Of a DNA stretch of 64,000 nucleotides, positions 15,101 through 29,600 are shown in pieces. The position numbers were made by a program, and so were the translations under genes. The notes under the pieces are model-generated. The model had not been told where the DNA came from. It saw nothing but the letters and a program-made list of their open reading frames with translations, and searched no databases. The number at the start of each line of letters is the position of its first letter. Positions within the stretch are counted from its first letter, which is position 1. This stretch comes from Brachypodius melanocephalos (taxonomy: Eukaryota; Chordata; Aves; Passeriformes; Pycnonotidae). The stretch covers positions 7,532,258-7,596,257 of the forward strand of contig VZSR01003798.1 of NCBI GenBank assembly GCA_013398615.1, read 5' to 3'.

Positions 15101-18100
15101 CAATTTTATTTATTTCTTTTCTTTAAGCCAAAAATCAGAAAAAATCCCTTACCTTATGCAACCCTCAAAGATTTGGGTATTCTTGAATGTTAATTTGAGT
15201 CGAGTCTTTAAAAATTCAGTCAATGAATAAAAAGACAAAATCTATAATCAGTTTAAAAGGTGTTGAAATTAGAAGAAAGTACCAGAGAAAGAAAATCCTG
15301 GGTAATATTGCTGGTCATAGTTTTGTCTTGGAACATGATTTTGGACAATTACTTGGGAGTTAAATCCCAGAAGAGGCTGCTTCTTTTGGGAAATCCAACT
15401 GAGACAAAGAATATAGCATCAGTTCTTATAGAAATCATTATTAGGTATTCTCTGGATCAAAAATGAGCATACATAAGAAAAAGACACCAGAAAATTTGAC
15501 TTCCCTTTGCACATCTCTGCTGGAGGGTCAGTCATTCAGTGGCCAGGTACACCAAGCCTGCCCTAGTAGATGGCACTGTGTTGAGTCTCAGCACGCTGTT
15601 CCACACCAGCTCTTTGTGTGTATCCAGCCTTTCCAGAGAGCCAGTTCACAAGTCAGTGAATTCCGTGTCTGGAGGTAGAAAGTCTGTCCCACAGTCCAGT
15701 GTACAGCTGCTCTTCCATGACACCTCTCACTCCATGGTCCTCCTACTGATGTTCATAAAACATGCTGGAGAAGGGATCATAGGTATTTACTGTGCCATAA
15801 CAGCAATAGTCAAGTTTTTTTGGGCCAACACAGAGTAAAGGCAAATGAGGACATAGTGATGTTTGAAAGAAATGGTAACTAAGCAGCACAACAATCTGTC
15901 TGAGTGTATAGCAAACTCTCAAGGCTGGTGTAATCATGTCTTTACATACAGATTTGGTGCTTATTTTAAAAGATAAGCTTTAGCTGGAGTGCGAATTCTT
16001 TTCATAAGTACAGGAATTACAGGTTAACATTTTCTCTTCAACAGGTTAATTATACTAGCTAATTAGATCAACAACTTTTGGGCTTGAAAACTGATTCTGT
16101 AGAAAAATCAAAACCAAGATCAGGGATCCTCAGCCAAGATCTCTCAGCCACTAGCTCTAAACTACTTAACATTAGATACTGCTCTGGAGGTGTAGGCTGA
16201 TTTCAAAATGTGGAAGAAAAGTAATCTTCCACAAACACTAAATCCTAGAGTGGCTGGGATGCTGCAGCAGACCCCAGCCCCATTTACCACCCCTATGACC
16301 AGGTTATCATCAGATCTCATCAAGCACCAGAAGCATTGTTTTGTGCCTTACCAGGGACCTATTTATGTGTCAGATTATACTATTTCCCTCATGGGAAACC
16401 TGTGAAATAACCTCATTTTTCTGTCAACGGTAATGCTGGTGAGTGACGTATGTGGTGTGCACTGTGACTAAAGTCACTGTTAAAATCTACAGTATTGCCA
16501 AAACACAAGAGAGCTGCTGGTGGAACTTTATACTGTTATCTCCAACACCACAAACAAAACTTGTCTGCTCTGCTTCATTCTGATTGTCACAGCCTTAGAG
16601 ATAAGGTGCAGAAGCAGAAATGTGAAGGGTCCTCAAGACTTTTCTAATGCAGACTTAAGAAGCAGCCTGCTTTAAGTAGCTTTGCCTCTGCCAAGCTCCA
16701 GGGATGACAAATACTCAAAAATAGCTACTGCTTAAACCCTGTGCTTGAAATGACAACTCTAAAAATGTGGTAAAGTCATTTTATTCAAACACAAATATCC
16801 AAGAGAAAAGGTTGAGTAATTCATCACCAATCCCTGACAAAGTTAACATAAAAACAAAGAAACAAACAAACAAAAAAGCCCAAACCATAACAACACCCTT
16901 AATACTCTGCAATACATTCTCCCCCTCAAAAAACCCACACAAGCAACCCAACCGAACCTAACAAACCCAGCCACCCAGAGAGGACCATGTATGTTATCTG
17001 TGAAATGCTAAAGGATAACAAGCCCCTAACTCTGGTGAGCCTGAGATCAGGCTGCTGGAGCAAATGGTGCCTGGACCAGAGTGTGAAATATGGAGCAAAT
17101 TCTGCCACTGGTTCTCAGGTGGACTCAGCATATTCACCTTTTCAGTACTTCTATTCCTTCACATCTGGCTGTTCAAGGAGTAAAAAAAGCAGCAGCAACA
17201 AATATGTCAAAATCCAACATGGATTCACAATAACAGGTTAAAATAAATTGGCAGGTCTAAATATAGCTTTTAACTGAACTCATGAAAAATACTGAGAAAA
17301 TTTTAGTATAATTTTTGTAGGTAGAGTCAATTCAGGTTTTTTTTACATTTATGTTTTTTTCCTTATAAATCATAGTTTGGCTATTGATAATTCTCCTTTC
17401 ATTCAGCCTAAAGGGCTCTTTATGTCTGCTTACAGTTTAGGGAACTATAAATTAAAGGAAATACTAAGTCAGATGAAAAAGGAGCATTATGTGGAAAGAA
17501 GAGGTAAAGTCATAACGTTTTTAAATATTTGTTTAAATTTGAATGACACCATACAGGAGAGCTCACATAATGCTTTTACTACTCTGATGCTGCATTAAGT
17601 TATAAACTGTGTATTGGTCAATGGTTTTTTAAAAAAAATATGGACCTTTCCTTCAGTACCAGATATTTAGCAACTTCATAGCTGACATAAATATTTAATG
17701 TTTCTTAAAGCCCAACATAATGTCACACATAGTCTATGTACACACTATAAAATATTAAAATAACAATACAGCCCACAACACTTAACTGAAAGGGTACCAT
17801 TCTTGCCTCATGCACCCCTCCATGGCTACAGCCAACAAACTTTACAATCACAGTGCTGTACTTTTTCAATCACACACTCTTAACACAATCATTTATGTAA
17901 ATCACATGGGCTACTTTGTCTGTAAACAAAGCATTGTATGCATAAAGTAACATATTCTTCATGGAGTTCAAGGATATGTTCTCAAGATGAGGTAAAAATA
18001 ATTTTTATGGCTGTACACTTAGTATTAGACTTTCTTGAATGGAACTATATAAGCAGTATTTTACTGCTCATCTCTGGGGCACTGCAACAAGAGAGGTTAG

Positions 18101-18769
18101 TGATCACAGAGTGGGAGTGCAAGTCATGAAACACAAATGTTTTTGGCAAGACAAGGTCTAAGAACTTTTATTAATTCACAGGAAAGCAATTCACTTGAAA
18201 ATAGTCTAGGAGGCTGCAGAGCTGGATACCATCATAAAATAGTCAGGTAATAAAGTTCACAAAAGGAAATTATTTTTTCCAAAAAGGATGTGAAGCAAAA
18301 GGAGGAGTTTCAAACACATGAAAGCAGTGTGAAGCTGGAAGGAGGGGCAGAAGAAAAAAAGATAAAAGTATACAGAAGATAGAGGATGACATCAGTACAG
18401 AGATCAATGAGAAAAGGATTCCACAGAGATGTGAAGATCAGAACAATTTTCTTAGTACAAGAACTCAACAAATCTTAAAGGCAACAAATTTCAAACAATT
18501 ACAAGGAAGTACATTTATATGTAACACATGAAACTCATTGCCTGTGGATACTCTTGAAATCAAAAGCTTAATAGGAGCCAGAAATGGATAAATTACAGTT
18601 CTATTACACAGGATTCATTTCATCTGTAGAAGGGAAAAATATCTTTGTGCTTCCTGGCAAAAGTTAGGTACTAAGTAACGAAAGGAATTAAAAAGAGATT
18701 TACCTAATTTGACATTATACAATATTTATCCAAGATGGAGCAGCTGTAACTTCTGCTAAAACAAGACTA

Positions 18770-18800
18770 TCATATCAATCATATCATATCATATCATATC
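18770..18800 (+). repeat. CATAT/ATATC pentamer microsatellite
   Basis: A short array of the pentamer ATATC: an ATCATATCA start, one imperfect unit, then about four perfect units ending before AAGATATG. It is a simple sequence repeat, likely polymorphic, with no sign of function. Confidence 0.8.
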
Positions 18801-21800
18801 AAGATATGTCCAAGTATTTTGGAATAATAAACAAAACTTCATAGTGCCAGCCTACTCTACCAACAAGGTACTAAGAAACTCTTCCTGAGAGCAAGCTCTG
18901 TCTTGATTTTTAAATTTTTTAAAAGTTAATTCCTTTAAAACAATTGCTATCAGTTATTGCTGGAGAAGGATACTGGATTAGCTGGGTTAATGTGGTGACT
19001 CAACATGCCATGTAGCTCTGTTTTCATGGATGGAAGGGCAGTGTGAAATTCACGAAACTGAAGACAGGGATTACTAATCCAGCCTGTCTTAGAAGAAATG
19101 AGGGGATGGATTGTCCTGTGCAACAGAACTGTAGTCTGGAATATGGCAAATGTGAAAAGTGTGGCTGTGTCTAAGGCAAAACTAAATTATCAGTTTGCTG
19201 AACAATTTCAGGATGGGACAAAAACTTGAACACTCCAAACTATTGGCTTTCTTTCATAGTAACACAATCACTATTTGGGATTGGGTGGAGATCAGGACTG
19301 AGACTGTTCCTTAGATTTGCTTTGCCCAGTACTAATGTCCTGTTTAAATTTATATGTTCCTTTTTGGAAAAGGTTATCACCAGTAGCAACAGGCAAAATA
19401 TTTAGTATTGAATAGTCTGCATATTTCTCCTCTAGAATCCAAACCTGTGTATATGGAAAATAATTTGGAGAAAAGAGGGATGAACTCCTGTATCTGCTAT
19501 AGTTCCAGTCACATCCTGATTTAAATCATGCAAAAGAAGAATTGCCATAACCATTAAGTTCAGTGGCTCTTCTCTTTCCTTAACCCACCACCAGTAGACA
19601 CTAATGCCAGATATCAGAAGAGCTACTCCATTTCATGGTAACTATCCCATGGCAGGGGTATCACTCTATCTGTAAACAGCATTGTTTGACTTTCATTCTG
19701 AAGCAGGAGCTGCTGCCCCTTCTGCATGCTATTCCCTTTATCTACAGATATTTATTTTCATCAATTCACCTCTTGGGGGGAAATCTCTGTCTGACTGAAA
19801 TCAAAGACAAAACAGCAAACTTCAAAGTGCTTATGATTTCTGCTGCCTTCTTGTTCTACACATTCATTATGGTTTAGATTTTAAGTATTCCCTTTTATTT
19901 GTTTGAACACTCTTTATTTTACCACATTCTTTTCCTGTCCCTCACATGAGAAGGAAGTAAAGAAACCACACTCATTTCCCTTTTATTTCCTATTATTTAA
20001 TAAACTTTTATCAATGCAGTTCTTTTCTGCATAGGAGAGTCTACATAATTTCAATCTTTTAATACAAAATTCCAGCCTCTGATCAGTGTTCATTTCCCTT
20101 TTCCTGCTACAATACCTTTGAGCTAAGTAATGAAGATTGACCACAGTATCCAATATCAAAGCCTACCATTAATGCAATAAGGCAGGCACAGTAGAAGTTC
20201 TTTCTCTCTCTCCTTTTCCTCATGGCTTCTAAAAACCTGCTTTTCTGTTCACCACTGGGCACTGAACAATTACTGTACAGAGAAGATGGAAAAAATTGCA
20301 AAAGGTTAGAGTAAAGGAACATGAAAAAACAGCCCCTCCTTGTGATATTTATGTTTCTGCTGCTGGCCCTGGCAGAACTCCAGACTTGGAATGAACAAAA
20401 CTCCCAGTGGCTTAGGGACTGCATTATTCGGCCCATAGTCAGGAAATGCAAAAGCATGTGACAATGGGAAGAAATAAAGCAAGCTTTCCAATGCTTTTGA
20501 GCTTCCAACTCAATCAGCTTGGATCAGACTGTTGAGATTTTGTGTGAATGAGTTCTCTATTGCTAAACAAAAACATGTGTGCGTTATAGTGAAAGACAGT
20601 AAAGTGGTAAACAGTCTGTAACTTTGCTTCCTTGTTGATATATTTCTTTTTTACAGTACTAGCACTGCATATAAAACTCCATTTTATGTACAAGGCCACT
20701 GTCCTCTCTCTTCAAATACAGTGACAAACTCTTTCCCAAAATCCAAAGTCAGCTCCCTATTTCTCCTCCTTTCCAGGAAAGCTACCTCATAATGGTTGAT
20801 CACTACTCAGTGCCAAGGCTTGGTTCTTCTGAAAGAGTTGGGTAATGTCCCATGTCATTTTTTAACCAGTGAGTCAGGTAGAAACAGTGCCCTTTAGAGA
20901 AGATGTCCTTTGGTGAACTAACATCCCAAAAACTTAGATGTTAGGAAAAAAAAAGTCAAATTCTCTTGATAAATGTTTAAAATACAGAATGCCCACTATT
21001 GTATTTTAAAGGACAGAGTTTTCCAGGACTCCTGTAGACACTGTACGGAGCAGAGATTTCATCTTCTTTTTTCTCCCAGTATGAGAATCATTCTCATGGG
21101 ATAGATAGTTGCCTTTACAGTCCATGTTTTAACCTAGAAGCCATAGGATCACTAAACATGAGCCCCTATCCGTGCAATATTTAAAACCTCTTCTATAATT
21201 CCTCTCCTTCTTTTGCAAGGTTAGTGACAGAGCAGTAAAACCAGAACCTTCAAGACACAGAACACAGAGCCGGGGTCTAAGCACTCTCATTTTGACCATT
21301 TCCATGACCAGACTGGGCCAGGTTTATGCTTACGTTTTCCTGAAAAGTGTGAGATTTATGGTTTGTGAGAACACTCCAAAGTGCCCTATTTCTATTTCAA
21401 TAATGTTTTCTTTTATGGATTTTTTTTTTCAAATTAACAAGCACGCTATGAATCTTATCACACAAATTAAGCAGTTTCTCCAGCAAAATTCTTACCTCTC
21501 TGAGCACAACTGAGGATCAACAGGTGGGGACTGACATGATCTGGGTGATAAACAACAATTTTCTGAATCCTTGATCAGGTGGGATCACAAAGTTGCAGTC
21601 TAGCCCATAAAGAGGAAGGTATTTTAGAACTGGTAGGTTAAAGAGATTGTGTTCATGGTGAACAATACAGGGGTCTGGCATTTAAAAGTGGCACCTATTA
21701 TGTTTTCCTCCTGGAGCAGAAGCTGTCTATGAAACTCTTACTAGCTTAACATTAAAATATCAGCTGAAAACCAGAAGAAACATGATTGCCATCTCAGTCT

Positions 21801-22151
21801 CCAACAGAAGACCTTCACTGGATTAGCACAGACTCTGCTGTTGCCCCAACTTCCCTCAGGTGGCTTTAACATGCCTGAACCCCATCAATCCTTGGACCAG
21901 AGAGTGATGGGTGAAAACAAATGACACAAACTCCTTAAATGGTCCTGCCACTTCTGGGTAGCTGGGAGCCTGCTGGAAGCTGTTTCCCCAATACTGCATC
22001 CCATTGCTTTTATTTATCTAGCCTTGCTGACATTTTCTGCAATTAGGAAACAATAGCTCCGTTCCAATGTACTGAGCAGAATTACTGAAACTGAGTCACG
22101 TGGCACCAGGAGAGTGTGTTTTCAATTATTCACTCTGTCTTTTTTTGCCAG

Positions 22152-22205
22152 GCCTGTGAAGAGGAACAGCCTTCTGCAGGAGTCAGGTTTGTCTGCCTCG
22201 CTGTT
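22152..22205 (+). other. Candidate small exon upstream of IL16
   Basis: A 54-base segment has a strong polypyrimidine tract and acceptor (TTTTTTTGCCAG) and a strong donor (GTAAGT). Two frames are open. In one, two bases are left over at the donor, and these would join in frame to a TTTAG acceptor at 26235, continuing the open frame that leads into the IL16 start exon. This suggests a 5' exon of IL16, untranslated or adding an N-terminal extension. No human counterpart was recalled, so the call rests on splice signals and phase only. Confidence 0.35.
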
Positions 22206-25200
22206 GTAAGTTCCTCCTTTTGAATATTTATTTTACCATTAGGGTTTTTTAATTATAGTTTTTTAATTCAACTCTCTGAGAGTTTCTTACTCTTTATTAG
22301 AAAACTTCCAAATCTTTAGCTCTTCCTACCGTGGGGAAGCCTTAAACATCTGCAGTAGTTCAGTGCTAATAGTACTGCTCAGTAATGAATCTGAGTAAGA
22401 TCACAAGATCTAGACTAAATTAGGATGCAAGATCTAGATTAAAAGAGGATGCTGCTAGCACTTGGTAATGTAAAACTCATCTTGTTCTTGCTAGTAAAGC
22501 CCTGTCTTTCCTACTGCTTGTTTAACAACAGAGCATTTGCATTCAGTCTGGGAGCTACACCAAATTATTTGTATCTTGTAAATGCTCGGTTTAATATCCA
22601 ACCAAAAATTTGAACCAAATGGCCACAGCTCAGATCATGTATTTTGTTTGTAGAAGACAGACTGAGTTTGGGCTTTTAGGATTTAAAGCTGGAAAAATAA
22701 AGCTTGGGGGAAAAAAAATGAAACAGAGAAGGAACATTTGGTTTGCATTACAAACCACAGACAGCTTCCATTGGGCAAGCTGGAGGTATAAGAATGGCAA
22801 AAGAAAATGTCAAGCAGTGAGTGCACTGGAGAAAAAGATGAATTGTTTGGAGAATTGACTTTGAAGTAATTGTCCATGCCATCAATATCTCAAATTAAAT
22901 TTGGTGGAAGATGGCAATGAATCATAAATCTTCTCTGGCACTTGTGATATTGTATACTGTGTAAAATAACATTTCTGGATATTTTTATTGGAAAACTTAT
23001 AGACTATGTTTTTGGTACCTCCTATATTTCTGTCACTTATGCAACTCTGAATCAGCAGCTCTGGAAAGAATGTTGCCTTAGTTAGGACTTGTGATCTAAT
23101 ACTTGTAGCAAGAGCAAGAATTTAACTGGAAGTCTTCAGGTCTAGTGGGTTTATTCTCACGTCAGCCCCTTAGGTAAGTCTTTCAGGGTTAAACTTGGTC
23201 TTTGAGTGGATGGAGCTCTCAAGGGGGCAGGGGAGGAGGAAACAGCTGATGGAGCAGGGCAGAGTTCTCTCTGCATTAGATAAAATTCCTCAGGAGCATT
23301 ACAGGGGGATGGGAAAGCAGAATGCACTTAGATCCGTGTTTCCTTCACTGTTTCAACAGGTGCTTCTATGCGTCCCTGCATCCCAGATGTTTAGCAGAGC
23401 CAGAGAGGCACCTCTTGGACATTTAGCACTGATGGCAGTTCTCCCTTCTTAAGCTCAGCAGCTTCAGGCAGAGCAAGAAAGGACTTCATTCTAGCATGTC
23501 AGTCTCCAGAGAGCTGCATTCTGACCATTAACCTATCAAGTCCTCTGCTTATCCAAATGCTTAATAGCTTTTTAAAACTCTTCCTCTTTGAGAAAAGTAA
23601 GACTGTGTTTAATGTTTGTAGATAATTTAAATACTTGAATCAAAAGTGTTCTTTCTTTTAATTTTCCCACATAGTCAGGATTGTTTAGGTCTGAATATGC
23701 AGCTTGGGTACATCTGTGATTATGTTACCAGTGTCTAATAGCAATTGCCAGTATCACAGAAGGACCACTGATCCCTATGGCAGATTTTCAAGTGATACAC
23801 ATTCCACTCACCTCTAGCTCTGTTGCTTCCTACCCAGGTGCTGAGAGTAGAGACTTGTAGAAATTCCCTTCACCACAGCCATCCTTTCTTTTCCAGCTCC
23901 ACAGTTTGGTCTAATGGGTCAGATTGCATTTTTATCTTCATTTAGACATACAGGAAACACAACATCATAGGCTTTAACAAGATTAATTTCCTAATACAGT
24001 GGAGATGCTAACGGGGATTTCTGAGTTCAAAAACTTAGTTCATGTATATGATGGTAGCTTTAGGCTCACCAGAACACTAAAAAGTGCCTTTTTTAAAAGT
24101 CACAAACAAGATCTCTAAACCTTACCTTTGCGTGCTCTGCGTCACTGGAAGAGAGTGGCTGTGCTGCTGAGCAGTTCTCAACACACCAAACTCATCATTC
24201 ATAAGAGAGGCTACTCTGAAAAAAAGAAAAAATTAGAATGTTCTGTGAATTCAAGGGAATATGCAAGTCCATTTTGGCCCTGAAAGCTTCCCTCATGTCA
24301 AGGAGGCTGGGAGCCCAGGATCAGACCCCCACAGGAGCAGAGAGGATCCCAAAGACACAGAGAGAGAGGCAGAAAACAAACCAGCTTTGGGGATCTTGAT
24401 ATATTCTGACTACTTTCAAACTTTGCCCTGAAATAGTCTTGCTAGGAAATCTCAGTTCCAATGATCAGGGCACCAGCTTCTGAAGCATTAGGGATTTTGT
24501 TTTGGAAAAAGAGACATAAGGGAGCAGAGCAATAACAGGACTAGTGTGATAGAAAATAAGTAATGATGGAAATCTGTAGAAGAATTACCTATCAAAAACA
24601 CCAGAAAAGACTGCACAAATAAACATCCTTCTCCCCGGGACATCTCTACTGCACTTGAAAATTGTTTTATTTTTACAAATTCAAGCAAATTCAGACTCAT
24701 GCTAAACTGTGGATTCCTCCAGCAATGCCATATAGTTCCTTTAGGCAGGTGCTCAGTGGCAGAGTGTTCATCATCTGCTTATGTTTTTCCTCTTTAATTG
24801 TATAAGGAAAAAAAAACCAAAAACCAAAACCAGAAAAATAATCCTGCAGCTTTATTACAATGCTGACTTGGATTCATTATCTGAATTTGGCTTGGTCTGA
24901 GTTTGTAGGCCTGTGTTTATTGTCTTGGCTGTAAGGAGCCTGTAGGAAATCTGCCTTCTTCCTTTCTGTATCCCCAGTGGAACTTCAGGTACAAAATGCA
25001 TATATATCTACCCAATTCTACATAGAAGAAGGGGAAAAATAAACCCCCAAACCAAACACAACACACAGTTTAGAGCACAGTGGACAAACTTTTTCTCTCA
25101 ATAGGATACCTGAGAAGTGATTTTCAAATTTCACTGATTTTCAGTTTTGTGTATAACACCTACAGTATCTTTGATTTATGCAAATACTTCAGTTTCAATT

Positions 25201-26235
25201 AGTATTTTCTCTAGAATGGAAACATTGGTATCAGTTAGGTTCTGTGAAGAGAATAGAAAAGTCTGTGTAGTTAATACGATGATAAAACTTAGATGAGACA
25301 GTCAAAGTAATTAATTTAGATGTCCTCCTGTTGAATTTTCAGCACTGACACGCACCTACAAAAGCATTTCTAGAAAGCTTTTTCTGAGAGAGTTGTAATG
25401 GCTCCCCTTTGTTATCTTAAAATGCTCATTACATTACTCATTTTACAACAGCTCCAAATTTTGCTCTATTTTGATTGTATATATTTTTTTCCAATTTATC
25501 TTAATTTTATATGCTGAATCATGTGCTGAAACAAACCATTTCTGTAATAGGACACTTTTTGATTGATGTACTGGAGCTGTATTCCTTTATAGAATTCAAT
25601 CCCTAATCAGATATTCACATCTTAAGTGCTTCACTGGATCTCTCTGTTACTCCTAAATGCACAGTCTTAAGTGAGTTCTGGTTTGCAAAGGTGGAAGTCT
25701 TATGGCAGCCTGACATTCCTTACTCTCTCAAGGCTAAGATCTACTTTTGCTAAACCACTTACAACTCGGATGTGCCAGGCAGAGAACTTAGAGTTGACAA
25801 TTTGATTAACCTTCTTTAAATTATAGTGGTTTCATGAATCAAACTTCAGAAGGAGCTTCTTCTTTCCAAATAATATTAGGAGGATAGAATAATGCTTTTA
25901 AAGTATCTTCCTTTTCAATTTGGGATTTCAACATGCAAATTCAGCAGATGCCCAAAGCAAGTAGACAATGGCAACATCACAAACATTCGTTAAAAGCACT
26001 CCACTCTGCTTGGGTAACATGGCAAGAGAATGAAAAGGTGAAGGAGGATCTAGGAGAGCTCTGCACAGCAGCAGAATTAGCAAGTCATGAGGTATCACGT
26101 GGCTGTTCTTAGACTGAAAGGCTCTGTTGATTCGATTTATTCATTAGGGCTTTCCAGTAGCGTAGGTTATTAAGTGGGAGAAAGTGGGGTGTATTACAAC
26201 TTACTTTTATATTTCCTTTCCTGGAGGATATTTAG
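22206..26235. other. Noncoding DNA before the IL16 start exon
   Basis: About 4 kb without recognisable coding sequence. If the small exon at 22152-22205 is real, this is the intron joining it to the start exon. The last bases form a pyrimidine-rich tract (TTACTTTTATATTTCCTTTCC) before possible acceptors at 26226, 26235 and 26243. Confidence 0.5.
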
Positions 26236-26320
26236 CACCACAGAAGCAGAGAGAATTGTTGAAAGTATCATGCCACATAAATGGGAGAATGATAGGAAAA
26301 AGAGCAGCAGCTCTCTGAAG

Positions 26321-26632
26321 ATGGATCAAAAGAACAATGCCGGGAACAGGAAGTCCAGAAAGTTTTGCTCCATATCAAGATCGCTCATACTCTGCAATGC
26401 CAAAACCAGTGATGATGGGTCAAGTCCCGACGAGAAATGCCCTGATCCCTTTGAGATCTCTACCAGCTGGGGTCAAGAGGATTTTGATTGCTGTCCCAGA
26501 ACACAGCTACCATACACATCAGAGGCAGAGGACAGCCCACCTGATCCTCCACGTGTGGTCACCAGCATTCTCCAGTCCAAAGCTGCAGCAAATGAGAACT
26601 GCAACAACACAAGAAGAAAGTTCCTCACCAAG
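26321..26632 (+). CDS. IL16: IL16 start exon (long isoform N-terminus)
   Basis: Encodes MDQKNNAGNRKSRKF followed by SISRSLILCNAKTSDDGSS, matching the human long-form start (MESHSRAGKSRKSAKF, then SISRSLMLCNAKTSDDG). The ATG at 26321 has a good context (AAGATGG) and aligns with the human start, so it was chosen over the in-frame ATG at 26270. The frame stays open upstream to 26174. The exon probably begins at 26227, 26236 or 26244, with the part before 26321 untranslated. The donor is AAG/GTAAGC, phase 0. The region is serine-rich and basic and predicted to be disordered. Confidence 0.9.
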
Positions 26633-29600
26633 GTAAGCAACTCATGCTGTGTATTGTAATGTTTCCCACTGCAGTAGTTCCTAAATGGATTAATTAATAG
26701 TTCTCAGGAACTTAGGGTTCTACTTGGCTTTTTCAGAGCCTATGAGCCTGCAGTCTTCCTGCTCTGCATAAAAGGCATGAAAATATACTGGTTTCCCTGC
26801 TGCGCTGTTGCACTCTGCTGATGCACAATCTGCTGAAATCCGTGCCTCTAGGCCACTATCAGTGCTCAGACAAGTACATCTGGCATGTTTTATCTGTCGG
26901 AGACTCTTCAGCTCAAAATATAAACCTGTCACTGTAGCAAAGTGCACTTGTAGTGTGATACCATGGTGTCTCACAAGCCATGCAAGCATGAATTATATTA
27001 ATACTGTGTCAGACACAGGAGATTCAGTAGGCAGATGCTCTTTCCCTCTGATTCAGGAAGGAAGTAGTGATGGCTCTAAAACCACCGGAGATGTCACATT
27101 TCCTAGAGACGTGAAAAGTCTAAGCTCATATTACAATGTTATTCTTTATTCAGCTATGTAAACCCTAACAATCTGAACAATTTTTCAGTCTGAGCAATAT
27201 ATTTTAAATGGCTTTAGAAAGTTCTTTCAGTAGGACAGCCTAATTTTTCACCTTTCTCTCTACCTGTTGCTGCGAAGTGTAAAAGGGACCTCACTGCAAG
27301 TGAGGCACCTCTTTTATTACATGCCTTTTATCTGTGCAAATACTTGCTTATGTGAAAGAACTGACTCTTTCACTTAAATAGTTTTCCTGTATGTTCTATT
27401 TTATTTTATATAAAATAAAATATATGTTGGCTAAAATTAGACACCTATGTCTAAACATACAGTGCCACAAGTGCTACTGAAAATCAGAATCTCCTCTTAA
27501 CCTTGATAATGACCACAGTATGCCCAGTATCCAGACTGCAGCAGGGTGGATGCAAGGTGTTTTCACCCTTGGCAAAGTCTCAGCAGGAAGACAAAACCTA
27601 ACCAACTTGCTATTGCATTCTGACAGCAAACACGACCCAGGTCCCAAAACTCACTCAGTCCCCTGTAAAACCATGCCAGCTCCTCCTTTTTGGAAATAGT
27701 CCATATGCACCCCGCTGATGTCTCTGTGAGTGGAGAAGGAGCTAGCCTCTGTGCACTCCCTCATCTTCTCTTTTGCAAAGCTGAAGCATTTAGGTGCAAG
27801 TAAGCTGCCACAGTCTATTTCCTTGCACATCTCCTAAGAGTGCAGGGCTCCAATAACTGCTGTGATCCATATCCATATGCAACTACTCAGTATCTTATTG
27901 CAGACTGTAAGTTTAGATTGTTTGCTTTTACAGCTGGCAAGCAGCTAAAATAGGGATCTGGGGAACAGAGTAAGTCCCACTATGCCTTTGCACATGTAAA
28001 ATAGAACTGCTAAGGATACGAATCCACTCTTAGGCTGAAGCATCAGTGTCACTGAAGAACACGTGTCGGATGCTGACATAAATTAGTCAGCAGCTCAGTC
28101 CCTCACAGCAGCATTTGGGTTGCTCAGTGCTGCTGTAGACTAAGAGTATCATTAAATTCCCACTCCAGAGCTCTCATAGCAATCTAAACCTCTTTGAATG
28201 CTACTTGCTAATCCTCCATACCTTTCAGAGTCATGGATCAATGAATGATTATAAAGTTGTATCTTGGCTTGCTAAATAGGATGACCATTGGTAACAGCCA
28301 CACCAACCCTGTCCCATGCTGCTGCTGCTGAGCCTTTCCCCCTGCAGTATGAAAGCAGTGATCCCTACCTTCCATATGGCACAAGCCTGTCAGAACAATC
28401 TTCCTGTAGCACATGTCATATAAAGCCTAAGCCTTCTCTCATTAACAAGTCAAACAAGCATCTTTTCATGTCCCAGTGTAGTTCTCTCTCCATCTAAATA
28501 TGACACTTCAGAAATTCATGATGTGTGACTCAGAGCTGAAGAATCCTTCTCTTTGGTCAAGAAAATCAATTCCATTCTTTCTGTGATGTTCTTGAGGATA
28601 TTCCACTATTCTTCTGCTTTCCAGCACCTCCAGCCCTAAGCGTGACTCTGAAAGTGTTAATAACTCCCACAGAACTGAACAACTTAATATTGCTGTCACA
28701 AGGAAGGAGAGAAGAATGCTTAAAAGTGCTGCATGATTTAATGCTCCCTGTGCATTTCTTCTCCAGAGTAAGGGGGAACCTGTAACATCAGTATTCAAAA
28801 TGCAAATTCCATTTCTTCTGTTGAAAACCTTTAAGTAGCTCTCTGAGTCACTCTCTGCTGACTGCATGGGATTCACCATAAGCAACAAACTATTAGCAAT
28901 TCAGTGTTTCAGGACTAAATAACAGAGGTGGGTTTTTTTCCTTCTCTAATATTCTGTCAGCAATGAGAACAGAAGAACAGTCTTTTAATTCATTTGGCTT
29001 CTATGATCCACTATTCACTTGTACTGACTATTGCTTGGTGTCTCTAAAGGCCCAGGGTTACCCTGGTGTCATTTGTTCAGACATTTTCTGAGATGAGGTG
29101 TGCTTGGTCTGCTATGGTGGACTGCCAGCTGGTCTGTGTATAAACAAGCAGATCTCCTTTATAATTTGCTTCTCATAAAATCAGCAATTTTCACATGGCC
29201 TGAAAGAAAAGAAACCAATGAAATGGTAAGCAGTATCTGATACCATGAGCATGGACACAGCAAACACTGTGGAAGATGTCTTTGCCTGCTCAGACTGAAA
29301 TCACTCGAGTTGTTGGAGTACTGGGCAGGAACAGATGATATCAACTCCTTCAGAGAACAGCAGGCTCTGCTGAGTGTGAGAGCTGCTGGAAGAACTTCTG
29401 CTACTCCAAGAAGCATTCCATTATGTCTTTCCAACACCCTCAAAAGCCTGGGAAGCACTGAGAGCTACCAGTGGAGCTGGTAGCAGGGTTGAAATAGCAG
29501 CTAGAATTGAAAAGAGCTGTCTTCTGATGAAATAAACATGGGAGCTAAGCTGACCTGACTGCATGGCTCTACTTCTAGAAATTTCTGCACCCTTTCTTCC

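Larger units (their letters stand above)
1..22151. other. Noncoding DNA upstream of IL16 coding exons
   Basis: No open reading frame here looks like a known protein or is bounded by a convincing set of in-frame splice sites. The sequence is AT-rich with short homopolymer runs. By synteny it is either intergenic DNA left of IL16 or part of its long 5' introns; I cannot tell which. No CpG-rich promoter, tRNA or intact transposon was recognised. A diverged direct repeat and a pentamer array inside it are listed separately. Confidence 0.6.

Noticed and set aside
20107..20508. 133-codon open frame on the minus strand
   Set aside because: Composition resembles random translation of AT-rich DNA and no domain is visible.
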